Origin: Bacteroides sp.
Lineage (GTDB): Bacteria > Bacteroidota > Bacteroidia > Bacteroidales > Muribaculaceae
NCBI GenBank assembly: GCA_014801585.1
Contig: JAAVDX010000021.1
Span: 20,148 to 84,147, forward strand
Direction: 5' to 3'
Length of the DNA: 64,000 nucleotides
Shown here: positions 44,439 to 53,245 of the stretch, in pieces
Numbering within the stretch: the stretch's first letter is position 1
Layout of the letters: every line of letters begins with the position of its first letter
The notes under the pieces: generated by a model
The model's input: the letters and a program-made list of their open reading frames with translations, nothing else
Told to the model about the DNA's origin: nothing
The model's database searches: none
Position numbers and translations under genes: made by a program

Positions 44439-45389
44439 ATGGAAAAAGAAGCAAAGATATACGTAGCCGGCCATCGCGGTATGGTAGGCTCGGCCATCGT
44501 CAGAGAACTTGAGCGTCAGGGCTATCACAATATCGTCACCCGCACTCACTCCCAACTGGATCTGACGGATCAGAAGGCAGTTGAGGAGTTCTTCCGGCTG
44601 GAGAAACCGGAATATGTATTTCTGGCTGCCGCCAAAGTAGGTGGAATCGGGGCCAACTCCGCTGCTCCGGCTGATTTCATGTGGCAGAATATGACGCTGG
44701 AGATGAATGTCATTCATTCCGCATGGCAGAATGGCGTGAAGAAGCTGGAGTTCCTCGGCTCTTCCTGCATTTATCCCCGACTCGCTCCTCAGCCTATGCC
44801 GGAATCATGCCTGCTGACCTCTTCTCTTGAACAGACCAACGAGGCATATGCCCTCGCAAAAATCTCGGGTCTGAAATATTGCGAATATCTCAATCGCCAG
44901 TATGCCACTGACTATATATCCGTAATGCCGACCAATCTATATGGTCCCAACGATAATTATCATCCCGAACACAGCCATGTTCTTCCTGCTCTGATTCGCC
45001 GTTTCCATGAGGCTAAGGAGGCGGGAGCGGAGAGCGTCGTATGCTGGGGGGACGGCAGCCCGCTGCGTGAGTTCCTGTATGTGGACGACCTCGCTAATCT
45101 GTGCGTTTTCCTGATGAACAATTATTCGGGAAATGAGACCGTAAATGCCGGCACGGGTAAGGAACTTTCCATCAAGGAACTAACCAAACTCGTAGCTGCC
45201 ACTGTCGGTTTCAACGGCCGAATCGAGTGGGACACGTCACGTCCCAACGGTACCCCCAGAAAGCTCCTTGATGTCAGCAAAGCTACCCGGCTCGGCTGGA
45301 CCTACCGCACCGAACTCCCCGACGGCATCCGACTCGCCTACGAAGATTTCCTTTCCCATATCGACCGCGGCGACGTGCGCCTGCGCTAA
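44439..45389 (+). CDS. fcl: GDP-L-fucose synthase
   Basis: A 316-residue epimerase/reductase that converts the Gmd product to GDP-L-fucose with NADPH. The N-terminus has VAGHRGMVGSAIVRELERQGY; FLAAAKVGGIGANSAAPADFMWQN, FLGSSCIYPRLAPQPMPE and the catalytic YALAKISGLKYCEYLNRQY follow, then PTNLYGPNDNYHPEHSHVLPALIRRF. All are diagnostic for Fcl/WcaG. It sits 73 bp after gmd. Fucose in the surface glycan of a gut Bacteroidales could mimic host glycans, which is an inference from known biology of the group. Confidence 0.96.
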   Translation: MEKEAKIYVAGHRGMVGSAIVRELERQGYHNIVTRTHSQLDLTDQKAVEEFFRLEKPEYVFLAAAKVGGIGANSAAPADFMWQNMTLEMNVIHSAWQNGVKKLEFLGSSCIYPRLAPQPMPESCLLTSSLEQTNEAYALAKISGLKYCEYLNRQYATDYISVMPTNLYGPNDNYHPEHSHVLPALIRRFHEAKEAGAESVVCWGDGSPLREFLYVDDLANLCVFLMNNYSGNETVNAGTGKELSIKELTKLVAATVGFNGRIEWDTSRPNGTPRKLLDVSKATRLGWTYRTELPDGIRLAYEDFLSHIDRGDVRLR

Positions 45390-45411
45390 CCTCTGCCGCT
45401 TCCCTTTCGGG

Positions 45412-47025
45412 ATGGAGATAATGACTCAGACCAACTCAAAAAGAGATTCTCCCGAACGCCGGATCGGCCAGCGCGCCTTTTCGGGCGTCGTGTGGAGTAT
45501 GGTCGATCGGGGTGCCTCTCAGATTGTCGCTTTTTTGGCAACGGTCCTAATGGCCCGTATGCTGACTCCCGGTGATTATGGTCTGATCGGCTTGTTGCTC
45601 ATTTTTGTTGAAGTCGGTGAGGCGCTCGCCGCCGCCGGAGTCACTCAGGCTTTAGTGGCCGGAGGAATGAAGAATCCGGCTGAAGAGAAAATCGCTCTCT
45701 CAATTAATCTTGCAATAGGTTTTGTCATCTACGCATTGCTTTGGATGGTCGCTCCTCTGATTGCTGACTTTTACACCGAACCGCAATTGATTCCTCTCGC
45801 AAGAATGGTAGGATGGTGCGTCCCCCTGAGAGCCTGCTGTTGTCTGAGCGAAGCCCGGTTGATGCATTCGCTGCAATATCGACGTCGTGCCGTAGCAATC
45901 CTCTTCGCTTTGACCGGATCCGGAATTATAGGAGTAAGCGCGGCCGCCGCCGGATCGGGAGTTACGGCAATCGCGCTTTACATGGTGGCTCAGTCCGCCC
46001 TCACTCTCATCTGTCTCTCTATTGCCTCCACCTGTATCTCCACGGCTGATGATTCGGTTCAACCTTCTCCCCGGACGAAGTCGTCATCTGTCGCGCAGGT
46101 TGACGACCATGCAGATCAAGCTTCCCAAGATAGTTGCGCCCGATTCTCAAATACGACCGGAATCATCCGCCGGTTGAGCCATTACGGACTCCGTCTGACC
46201 GCCGCCCGGCTGGCCGACGTAGCCTGCAATAACTCTTTTCTGATATTGATCGGCCGATTGTTTCCGGTAGCCGATGTCGGTCTCTTTACCCGCGCACGCC
46301 AGTTCGCATCAGTCCCTTCGATAAGCATGAGTGAGGTCGTGAAGCGCGTTTCTTATCCTATCCTCTGCCGTTATGCCGATATGCCCCGTCTTCAACTCAG
46401 ATATGCTATGAGAATGTCTACTCTGACAATGGCGGTAGCAATGCCGGCAATGCTTACTTTAGCGTTGCTCTCCTCGCCGATTGTAGATCTTGTGCTCGGT
46501 CAGAAATGGATGGCCGTTGCTCCTCTGATGACGTGGCTCTGTCTGGGAATGATGTGGACCCCCCTCGACGGTATCAACCTCACCCTGATTCTCGCTTCCG
46601 GGCGCGTCGGCGATATCGTAAAAATCGAACTCATACGCAAGATTATTCCCCTTATAGGTCTGCTTGCCACCTTTAGATTCGGACTGACGGCTATCTGCAT
46701 CGGCTTCGCCCTCTCCGGGCTTTTGGCAATGCTGGCGACAGCCCTATATGCTTTCTATCCGGATTGGAAGTCGGGCAGAGTAGCTGAGGATAAGGAGTCG
46801 GCACGGAAACAGAGTCTCCTTACTTCGTCGAAAATATCGGTAGCCGCTCTGGCGGCAGCCTTATTCGCACGATTAGGAATCACCGCTATCCCGCTTTCTC
46901 CGGCATGGCTTCAGCTATTGGTCGGATTATCTCTGGCAATCGGATCTTATCTCCTGCTGATCCGTCTGTTCAGAATCGATGAATTGGCAGAAATCACCCG
47001 CCGACTCAGATTCTTCTTTCGTTAA
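45412..47025 (+). CDS. Wzx-like polysaccharide flippase (MOP superfamily)
   Basis: A 537-residue membrane protein; start at 45412 (MEIMTQTNS), with 45421 an alternative, because the track start lies inside fcl. The opening RAFSGVVWSMVDRGASQIVAFLATVLMARMLTPGDYGLIGL is the classic start of the lipopolysaccharide flippase family with up to 14 helices. It would flip undecaprenyl-linked repeat units to the periplasm. About 40 hydrophilic residues (around 206-245, with QPSPRTKSSSVAQVDDHADQ) are inserted between two helices, unusual in the family and perhaps a cytoplasmic loop extension. Confidence 0.88.
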   Translation: MEIMTQTNSKRDSPERRIGQRAFSGVVWSMVDRGASQIVAFLATVLMARMLTPGDYGLIGLLLIFVEVGEALAAAGVTQALVAGGMKNPAEEKIALSINLAIGFVIYALLWMVAPLIADFYTEPQLIPLARMVGWCVPLRACCCLSEARLMHSLQYRRRAVAILFALTGSGIIGVSAAAAGSGVTAIALYMVAQSALTLICLSIASTCISTADDSVQPSPRTKSSSVAQVDDHADQASQDSCARFSNTTGIIRRLSHYGLRLTAARLADVACNNSFLILIGRLFPVADVGLFTRARQFASVPSISMSEVVKRVSYPILCRYADMPRLQLRYAMRMSTLTMAVAMPAMLTLALLSSPIVDLVLGQKWMAVAPLMTWLCLGMMWTPLDGINLTLILASGRVGDIVKIELIRKIIPLIGLLATFRFGLTAICIGFALSGLLAMLATALYAFYPDWKSGRVAEDKESARKQSLLTSSKISVAALAAALFARLGITAIPLSPAWLQLLVGLSLAIGSYLLLIRLFRIDELAEITRRLRFFFR

Positions 47026-47052
47026 TCTCCCGTTAATCCACGCGATATCATT

Positions 47053-49371
47053 ATGAAGATTCTGCATGTCTATCCCCGACTCCTTCGCGGAGGCGTCGAG
47101 AAGGTGATCGAGAATATCATAAGATTCTCTGATCCGGAGCAGTGTAGCTATGAGATTCTAACTCAGGAGGAGGGGAATAATGAGGCGACTTTCAGGCAGC
47201 TTGGCATAAAAATCCGATGTATCCCCTATTCCGGTGATGACGCCGCTTATCGTCGTGATCTCCACCGTCTGTTTGCGGCTGAAAAGTATGACGCCGTCCA
47301 TTGTCATGGTCATAGGGAGATGTCGCTGGTCAATATTGAAGCCCGGCAGGCCGGAGTGCCGGTAAGAATTGCTCATTGCCATAGTGCGCATCAGGATGTC
47401 AGCGGACCGAAGAAATGGTTCCGGATTTTGAAGTTCCGTCGCCATGCCCGCGGAGCCACGGATCTGATCGGTTGCTCGAAAGATGCTCTCAACTGGATGT
47501 TCCCGTTTGCAGGGGCAAGAGGACAGATTATCACTAATGGGATCGACTGTTCTCGCTTCGCTTTTTCAGCCTCGACCCGCACTGAAGTCAGAAAGGAAGC
47601 AGGTATCCCGGACTCGGCCTCAGTCGTTATTACCGTCGCGCGCGTATCGCCGGAGAAAAACCACCGATTGATCATAGAGATGGCACGCCGAAGCAGCCAC
47701 GTGCCCGATCGGTTGTTTGTTGTAGTAGGCGATGGCCCCCTTCTCCCTTCGCTGAGAAAGGAAGTAGCACGGCTCGGACTGAAAAATATACTCTTCCCGG
47801 GAGCATGTTCGGATCCGGAGCGCTGGCTCTGCGCAGCCGACATTTTTATCTTCCCGTCATCTTTTGAAGGTCATCCTCTCGCTCCCATGGAGGCACAGAT
47901 ATCCGGATTGCCGGTCGTTGTCAGCAGGGCCATCCCTTCTGAGACCGAAATGAAGTCGGGTCTCCTGTTTAGAGTCGGCAGTCTTGACGCTGATGATTGG
48001 CTGGCGGAAATCATGAAGATTGAGGCCTCGTTAAATCATTCCGTAGAGAGTCGCTACCAAAGAAGCCGCGACGCCTTGAATCTTAACACTGACAAGGATG
48101 TGACAGCTACCACCCGACGCTTCTTCGAACTCTATTCACCGCCCCGTATTCTGTTCTGCCACGTCACCTCCCCGAAGGGTGTGACGGGAGGCGAACGTTA
48201 TGATGCTCTGTTTGCCCGGAGCATGAAGCATCATGCAGAAGGACGTATCGGTGAATATATCATTGCTCCGAAGGAGTCATGTCCCCCCTCCGGAAAAAAT
48301 ATCTCGGCAAAGGTGTCACTCCCTTTCGCCACGCTTCTCCGCAATCTGACTAAGGCATTCCGACCTCTGAAAGCGCATAAGGATATCCGCAATCTGCTTC
48401 GACGTTATCGCCGCATAGGTGTCAAGCCTCCAGTAATGATATTCAACACCTCCAAGTGTCTGTATTTTCTCCCGGCTCTTTTGCTTCTCCGACGCAGCGG
48501 TATCATTACGGCCGGAATCACCCATCATCCCCTCTTTATTCAGATGAAGGGATGCCGGCGCATTGGCTATAAAGCAGCCGAACTTTCATTCATCCGAAGA
48601 CTCGACTTCTGTATCGCGCCCTCGCAGTTCACTCGCGACTTGCTCATGAAGAATATCCCCGGAAGGGAGGTGACGCTTATCCCAATCCCGTTCGAAAAGC
48701 GACATTTTGGTGAGGTAAAAAGGCTGAATCCCAACTTTTTTATTGAAAATGATATTAATTCTGCAATAAATCGGGATTTGATTGCAGAAGAATGGAAAAA
48801 AATAGGTAAATTTGCAAAAGAGAAGACGGAGTTGCTCTTCATCGCTACCATCGAACCGCGAAAAGGGCTCGACTACCTCCTCTCGGCCATGACTATACTC
48901 AACCGAAATAATGTCAGGACACGGCTGACAGTGGCCGGAAAGGTCATTGATGAAGCCTATGCCCTGAAGTTACGTTCTGAAGCCCTCAGTGCCGGTCTCG
49001 ACGTAGATTGGCTTGGATATGTAGATGAAGAACGCAAAATGTCGCTTTTCAGGGAAGCCGATATCTTCGTGCTCCCTTCTGAAGCCGAAGGCTTCGGGAT
49101 TGTGCTTGTAGAAGCTATGATGGCTGCTACTCCCGTCGTATCATTCCGCAACAGCGGAATGATCTATGTCATCGGTCCCGATGACGATCGCGGTCTCACT
49201 GCCACCGACGGCAATCCGGAAGATCTCGCCGAAGCAATCACCCGTTTCATCAAAGATCCCGATCTGCGATATGAGAAAGTCAGTGCCGCATTGGATTGGA
49301 CTCAGTCGCTCCCTTCTCCCATAGACTTTGACCGAGATATTAAGATTTTATGTGGCCATATATTGCAATAG
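47053..49371 (+). CDS. Tandem two-domain glycosyltransferase (GT4-GT4 fusion)
   Basis: A 772-residue protein with two GT-B units. Unit 1 (about 1-365) begins KILHVYPRLLRGGVEKVIENI, has TVARVSPEKNHRLIIEMAR and FIFPSSFEGHPLAPMEAQISGLPVV (E-x7-E). Unit 2 (about 370-772) begins RILFCHVTSPKGVTGGERYDAL and has FIATIEPRKGLDYLLSAMT and FVLPSEAEGFGIVLVEAMMAATPVV. Both keep the donor motifs, so two transfers by one protein are possible. A fused pair of transferases may add two neighbouring sugars of the repeat unit; donors are unknown. Its end overlaps the next gene by 22 nt. Confidence 0.87.
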   Translation: MKILHVYPRLLRGGVEKVIENIIRFSDPEQCSYEILTQEEGNNEATFRQLGIKIRCIPYSGDDAAYRRDLHRLFAAEKYDAVHCHGHREMSLVNIEARQAGVPVRIAHCHSAHQDVSGPKKWFRILKFRRHARGATDLIGCSKDALNWMFPFAGARGQIITNGIDCSRFAFSASTRTEVRKEAGIPDSASVVITVARVSPEKNHRLIIEMARRSSHVPDRLFVVVGDGPLLPSLRKEVARLGLKNILFPGACSDPERWLCAADIFIFPSSFEGHPLAPMEAQISGLPVVVSRAIPSETEMKSGLLFRVGSLDADDWLAEIMKIEASLNHSVESRYQRSRDALNLNTDKDVTATTRRFFELYSPPRILFCHVTSPKGVTGGERYDALFARSMKHHAEGRIGEYIIAPKESCPPSGKNISAKVSLPFATLLRNLTKAFRPLKAHKDIRNLLRRYRRIGVKPPVMIFNTSKCLYFLPALLLLRRSGIITAGITHHPLFIQMKGCRRIGYKAAELSFIRRLDFCIAPSQFTRDLLMKNIPGREVTLIPIPFEKRHFGEVKRLNPNFFIENDINSAINRDLIAEEWKKIGKFAKEKTELLFIATIEPRKGLDYLLSAMTILNRNNVRTRLTVAGKVIDEAYALKLRSEALSAGLDVDWLGYVDEERKMSLFREADIFVLPSEAEGFGIVLVEAMMAATPVVSFRNSGMIYVIGPDDDRGLTATDGNPEDLAEAITRFIKDPDLRYEKVSAALDWTQSLPSPIDFDRDIKILCGHILQ

Positions 49372-50906
49372 GTTTAGCTGTGGTCGCCGGGATCATTTTC
49401 CATGATCTCCGGTCGGCTATGTCTGTTGCATCCCATAATTCCAAAGGCTTACAGAATTCTCTCACATCTCTTAATTTCTCCGAATCAGGCAAGCATGGCA
49501 AAGCCTGGGACGTTCTGTTCTATGTTATCATGGTAGCTCTTATCCTGATGGCCGGACTGCGCTATCGGATCGGCATGGATACTATCGTTTTGCAATCCGT
49601 TGCCGATACTGTCCCCGATCTCAAGGATCTCAGCCTTGAGGATCTGTCTCGCGATAATCACGGGCGCTTTATACCCGTCTATTCCCTCCTGAAAGCTATC
49701 GGCGTCGGCTTTTGGCCGTGGTTTCTGCTGTGTGCGCTCCTGCTCAACGGATTGTTCGCAGTCTGCGTAGCCCGCTATACCCCTTATCGCTTTACGGCAA
49801 TCGGTTTTTATCTCGCATATTCCTACCTGACTCTGAATTTCGAGACAATGCTTGCCGGCGTAGCGGCAGGAGCCTTGCTCTGGGCAATCCCGGATCTCTA
49901 TGAACGGAAGGTCGGGAGATTCTATCTGAAACTGGCGAGTGGAGCGATCTTCCATCTCTCCATACTTTTATTATTCTGGCTCCCGGCTCTCGGTAGCCGA
50001 CGAGTGAGAAATATTCTGACTGATTGGAAATGGATCGCTGTCCTTGCTCCGCTCGGAATTATGGCAGGCATCGCAGTACGCCTGACATTCCCATTCCTGA
50101 TCCGCATCTGCGACCATATGCCGCTTCTCCCCTCTCTGGGGTTCTCCGGTTCCTGCGCCCTCCCCTACGCCGACCTGATGCTCGCTCCGGAAAATCTTAA
50201 CTGGAAGGGATATGCGGGGGTGGGCTTCCGCACTGTCATAGTGCCCCTTCTGGCAGCATGGCTCTTGATGCGTGGCAATCGCAGCAGTGCCACTCTGCAA
50301 TCCTCAGAGGCAACTCTGCAATCTCCGGCTACCGTCAATTTCATTCCCGATTACGTCAGCCGCTGCCATGAGCGATATGACTCAGGAAATTTCAACCTCT
50401 TCATGGCTTCCCTACTTGTCGTAATCGCTTTGCTGGAAATAGTGAGATTTGAGGTGACGGGATTCAGCAGAATTACCCTGTTGTTATGGCCGATAGGATG
50501 CATTGCCTTATCGCGGACGCTTGGTTTCGTGAAAGGCTACCGCGAAATCGGAATCTGGTCGATGGCCTCATTGTCCGCCCTTTTTCTTTGCGTCAAGGGG
50601 TTCGCCACCCCTATCGAACTGACCGGCGAGCAAAGTCGGCTCGAACTTTATATCCCCTATGCTGATTGTATATCAAAAGGGGTATGCTATCGGCGCGAAT
50701 GGCTCGCTTACGAACATATCCGTAAAAAACTCAATAATGACTATGAAGTCGATCCGGTCTATGACTTCGGATTCGAACTTCAACCCGGTCAACATGAAAT
50801 TGCATCAGTATTTCATCCTGATTGCTTTCATGAACATATGGAGCGCATCCGCCTGCAGAAGTCTGGGTCGGATTCAATAGCTCCCGTGATACCTATGAAA
50901 TTATGA
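49350..50906 (+). CDS. EpsG-family / Wzy-like polysaccharide polymerase
   Basis: A 518-residue membrane protein with about ten hydrophobic segments. The motif LMAGLRYRIGMDTIVLQS after the second helix is characteristic of EpsG-family polymerases, followed by NHGRFIPVYSLLKAIGVGFWPWF. These proteins join undecaprenyl-linked repeat units in the periplasm. The hydrophilic C-terminus of about 80 residues (from YADCISKGVCYRREW) is unusual. The start overlaps the preceding fused glycosyltransferase by 22 nt; translational coupling is likely. Confidence 0.8.
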   Translation: MWPYIAIGLAVVAGIIFHDLRSAMSVASHNSKGLQNSLTSLNFSESGKHGKAWDVLFYVIMVALILMAGLRYRIGMDTIVLQSVADTVPDLKDLSLEDLSRDNHGRFIPVYSLLKAIGVGFWPWFLLCALLLNGLFAVCVARYTPYRFTAIGFYLAYSYLTLNFETMLAGVAAGALLWAIPDLYERKVGRFYLKLASGAIFHLSILLLFWLPALGSRRVRNILTDWKWIAVLAPLGIMAGIAVRLTFPFLIRICDHMPLLPSLGFSGSCALPYADLMLAPENLNWKGYAGVGFRTVIVPLLAAWLLMRGNRSSATLQSSEATLQSPATVNFIPDYVSRCHERYDSGNFNLFMASLLVVIALLEIVRFEVTGFSRITLLLWPIGCIALSRTLGFVKGYREIGIWSMASLSALFLCVKGFATPIELTGEQSRLELYIPYADCISKGVCYRREWLAYEHIRKKLNNDYEVDPVYDFGFELQPGQHEIASVFHPDCFHEHMERIRLQKSGSDSIAPVIPMKL

Positions 50907-52174
50907 TACCTGCAAATTCTCGATTTATTAACCTTCTGAAGCAGATTCTCCACCCTCGGGAGAATGATTCTTCCCGGCGTGGCAAGACGTTGCTGATCGT
51001 TGTCAGCGACGATCGCTTCTTCATGTCGCATCGGCTCGATATCGGTCGGGCTGCCGTGAAGAGCGGATGGAGAGTTATTGTAGCCGCCGGTGAAAACGGC
51101 TGCCGCGATGCTATCCTTTCGGAAGGAATGGAATATGAAGCTCTCCCTGACCCCACGCAGGGTGCCGGTCCGTTCGCAGCTTTACGCTCTCTGAACATTC
51201 TTTCCGGCCTCTTGCGACGTAATCCTGATTGCATCCTCCATCTCGTCGGAGTGAAGATGATGATGCTGGGCAACATGGCTGCCGGATTCGTCGGCCATAA
51301 GGGTGCAATCGTAAATGCTGTCAGCGGGTTGGGAATATCTTTCCAGAAAACTGACTCTATAAAGGCTCGTACCTTGGCCGGCGTCCTGCGTCTGCTATGG
51401 CCGCGCAAAAAGGTTCATACTACAATCTTTCAGAATCGCGAAGATGAGCAGTTGCTCAGGCATTATGGGGTTCTGACCAATGATGAGGATATTGAATTTA
51501 TCAAGGGGTCGGGGGTCGATCTTTCCAATTTTGGTCATAGGCAGTCTCTCCGCACTCTCTCCGACGGACGCCTGCGAGTGATTTTCAGTGGCAGAATGTT
51601 GCGCAGCAAGGGCGTGACTGATCTGATTGAAGCCGCCGAAATGCTGCGCCGCAAATGGGGCCGGCGGGCTCAGTTCCTCCTCTGTGGCGCCACTCATCAC
51701 AATCCGGATTCTCTGACGGCCGACGAATTATCCCGTTTGTGCGACGGCAAGTATATCCGTTGGGCCGGACATTGCAGCAATATGCCGCAATTACTCGCCT
51801 CTTCACGAATTATGGCTTTCCCGAGTTATTATCGGGAAGGACTCCCGAAATCGCTGATTGAGGCATCTGCAGTCGGACTCCCGATCATAACCTGCGACAG
51901 CGTCGGATGTCGCGACACTATCGACGGCAATGGCGTTCTCGTAGAGCCCCGCAATCCCCGGCAGTTGGCTGATGAAATCGATCGTCTGCTCGGCAATGAG
52001 GAGCTGTGTGAAGAGATGGGACGTCGCTCAAGAGCCTTGGCTGAAAGAGATTATGATCTGAAAGAGGTAGTACGCTGCCATATGGAAATTTATAATAGGC
52101 TTTACGTCGCCCTCGAATCCCATCATTCTGTCATGGCCGATCAATCCCTGCAATGTGCCTCGATGTCTGTATAA
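50903..52174 (+). CDS. Glycosyltransferase family 4 (PglA/TuaC-like)
   Basis: A 423-residue GT-B enzyme. KTLLIVVSDDRFFMSHRLDIGRAAVKSGWRVIVAA is the start motif of GT4 proteins similar to N-acetylgalactosaminyl- or bacillosaminyl-transferases. IILHLVGVK-like and VNAVSGLGISF segments follow; the donor half has VIFSGRMLRSKGVTDLIEAAEML, MAFPSYYREGLPKSLIEASAVGLPIITCD (E-x7-E). It should add a sugar to the lipid-linked unit in the cytoplasm; the specificity is not readable. Start overlaps the polymerase gene by 4 nt; end overlaps the next gene by 22 nt. Confidence 0.87.
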   Translation: MIPANSRFINLLKQILHPRENDSSRRGKTLLIVVSDDRFFMSHRLDIGRAAVKSGWRVIVAAGENGCRDAILSEGMEYEALPDPTQGAGPFAALRSLNILSGLLRRNPDCILHLVGVKMMMLGNMAAGFVGHKGAIVNAVSGLGISFQKTDSIKARTLAGVLRLLWPRKKVHTTIFQNREDEQLLRHYGVLTNDEDIEFIKGSGVDLSNFGHRQSLRTLSDGRLRVIFSGRMLRSKGVTDLIEAAEMLRRKWGRRAQFLLCGATHHNPDSLTADELSRLCDGKYIRWAGHCSNMPQLLASSRIMAFPSYYREGLPKSLIEASAVGLPIITCDSVGCRDTIDGNGVLVEPRNPRQLADEIDRLLGNEELCEEMGRRSRALAERDYDLKEVVRCHMEIYNRLYVALESHHSVMADQSLQCASMSV

Positions 52175-52953
52175 TCGCCTACCGAAAGGCCGGATTGGAG
52201 CGTATTGCGGCCGCTGCCCATCCCCGGATTCCGGGAGTAAGATATGTCGTAGCATGGCAGTATGCCGACGACTCTCCGGAAGATGTGCCCTCTGCCCTTT
52301 CAGGTCGCGATGATGTCGTGATTATACCTAACACTACACGCGGTGGAGGTGCCAATCGTCAGGTCGCTCTTGACAATGCAGTGGCTCCGCTGATCCTTTT
52401 GAGCGACGACGATGTGGAATATCTCGAAGAGGATATATTAAGGCTCCTGCAAACATTCCACGACCATCCGGAATGTGCTTTTCTACTGATGAAATGCCGA
52501 TCTGTCGCTTATCCGCGCGAATATCCCGACTATGAGTTTCGTGCCGATCAAGCGCCGAAAGGCTACTTTGTCGGAGGCCCCGAAATCGCATTCCGCCGCG
52601 AAGCCATTATAGAGAAGAAGATATGCTTCAATCCCCTCTTCGGAAGAGGGGCGAAATTCTGTGCCGGTGAAGATGCACTGTTCGTAGATAGAATGATAAA
52701 GAGCGGACTGTGCGGACGATTCATCCCCCAATTCATCTGCAGCCACGAGGCAGAATCCACAGGTATCAGAGAACTAACCTCACCCGATTTCATACGCGCC
52801 AAAGGCGCAATGTTCTGCCACATCCATCCAAAGTCATGGCCCGCAAGAATGATAACCCATGCCCTCCGACTTAGCAAGTCCCTCCCCGCCTCAATCAAAT
52901 ACATACGCCACTGGCTGAAAGGAGTAAAAGACCTCCACCTCTCCACCCATTAA
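52153..52953 (+). CDS. Glycosyltransferase family 2, last gene of the glycan locus
   Basis: A 266-residue GT-A enzyme. The N-terminus LDVCIIAYRKAGLERIAAAA and NTTRGGGANRQVALDNAVAPLILLSDDDVEYLEED contain the metal-binding DDD. PKGYFVGGPEIAFRREAIIEKK and GEDALFVDRMIKSG match GT2 acceptor-loop motifs. Start overlaps the GT4 gene by 22 nt, so it is translationally coupled and should take part in building the same repeat unit. It is relatively short, which is common for this GT2 group. Confidence 0.83.
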   Translation: MCLDVCIIAYRKAGLERIAAAAHPRIPGVRYVVAWQYADDSPEDVPSALSGRDDVVIIPNTTRGGGANRQVALDNAVAPLILLSDDDVEYLEEDILRLLQTFHDHPECAFLLMKCRSVAYPREYPDYEFRADQAPKGYFVGGPEIAFRREAIIEKKICFNPLFGRGAKFCAGEDALFVDRMIKSGLCGRFIPQFICSHEAESTGIRELTSPDFIRAKGAMFCHIHPKSWPARMITHALRLSKSLPASIKYIRHWLKGVKDLHLSTH

Positions 52954-52986
52954 TTCCCCCGAATTAATCTCCCCCAATAACCCACA

Positions 52987-53104
52987 CCGACGACATCTTC
53001 ATCGAGAACCCCTGACCACGAAGCATAGTTCAGTGAAGCGCCTAACCGACGACATCCTCATCGAGCGCCCCTGACCTCGAAGCATAGTTCAGTGAAGCGC
53101 CTAA
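52987..53104. repeat. 59-bp tandem direct repeat, two units
   Basis: Units 52987-53045 and 53046-53104 differ at only a few bases (for example CATCTTCATCGAGAA against CATCCTCATCGAGCG). The second ends in GCGCCT AAC AGGCGC, a perfect hairpin. No ORF is convincing across it. It lies just after the last gene of the glycan locus. Confidence 0.85.
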
Positions 53105-53194
53105 CAGGCGCGGCCCAAATCCTACCCGTAAATGAAAAGACCCCGGTCCACAAGAAATACTATATTTTAGGAGATACTTATTATATTTTTTTCT

Positions 53195-53202
53195 TACCTT
53201 TG
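53195..53202 (+). promoter_or_regulatory. Promoter of the LolD-like gene
   Basis: TACCTTTG, about 43 nt before the ATG. Confidence 0.65.
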
Positions 53203-53245
53203 TAGCGCAACAGCAGTATTCAGAAATCTGCATGCCCTCTAATAT

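Noticed and set aside
52987-53104. Tandem repeat considered as a CRISPR array
   Set aside because: Only two units, directly adjacent with no spacers, 59 bp long, and no cas genes in the window.
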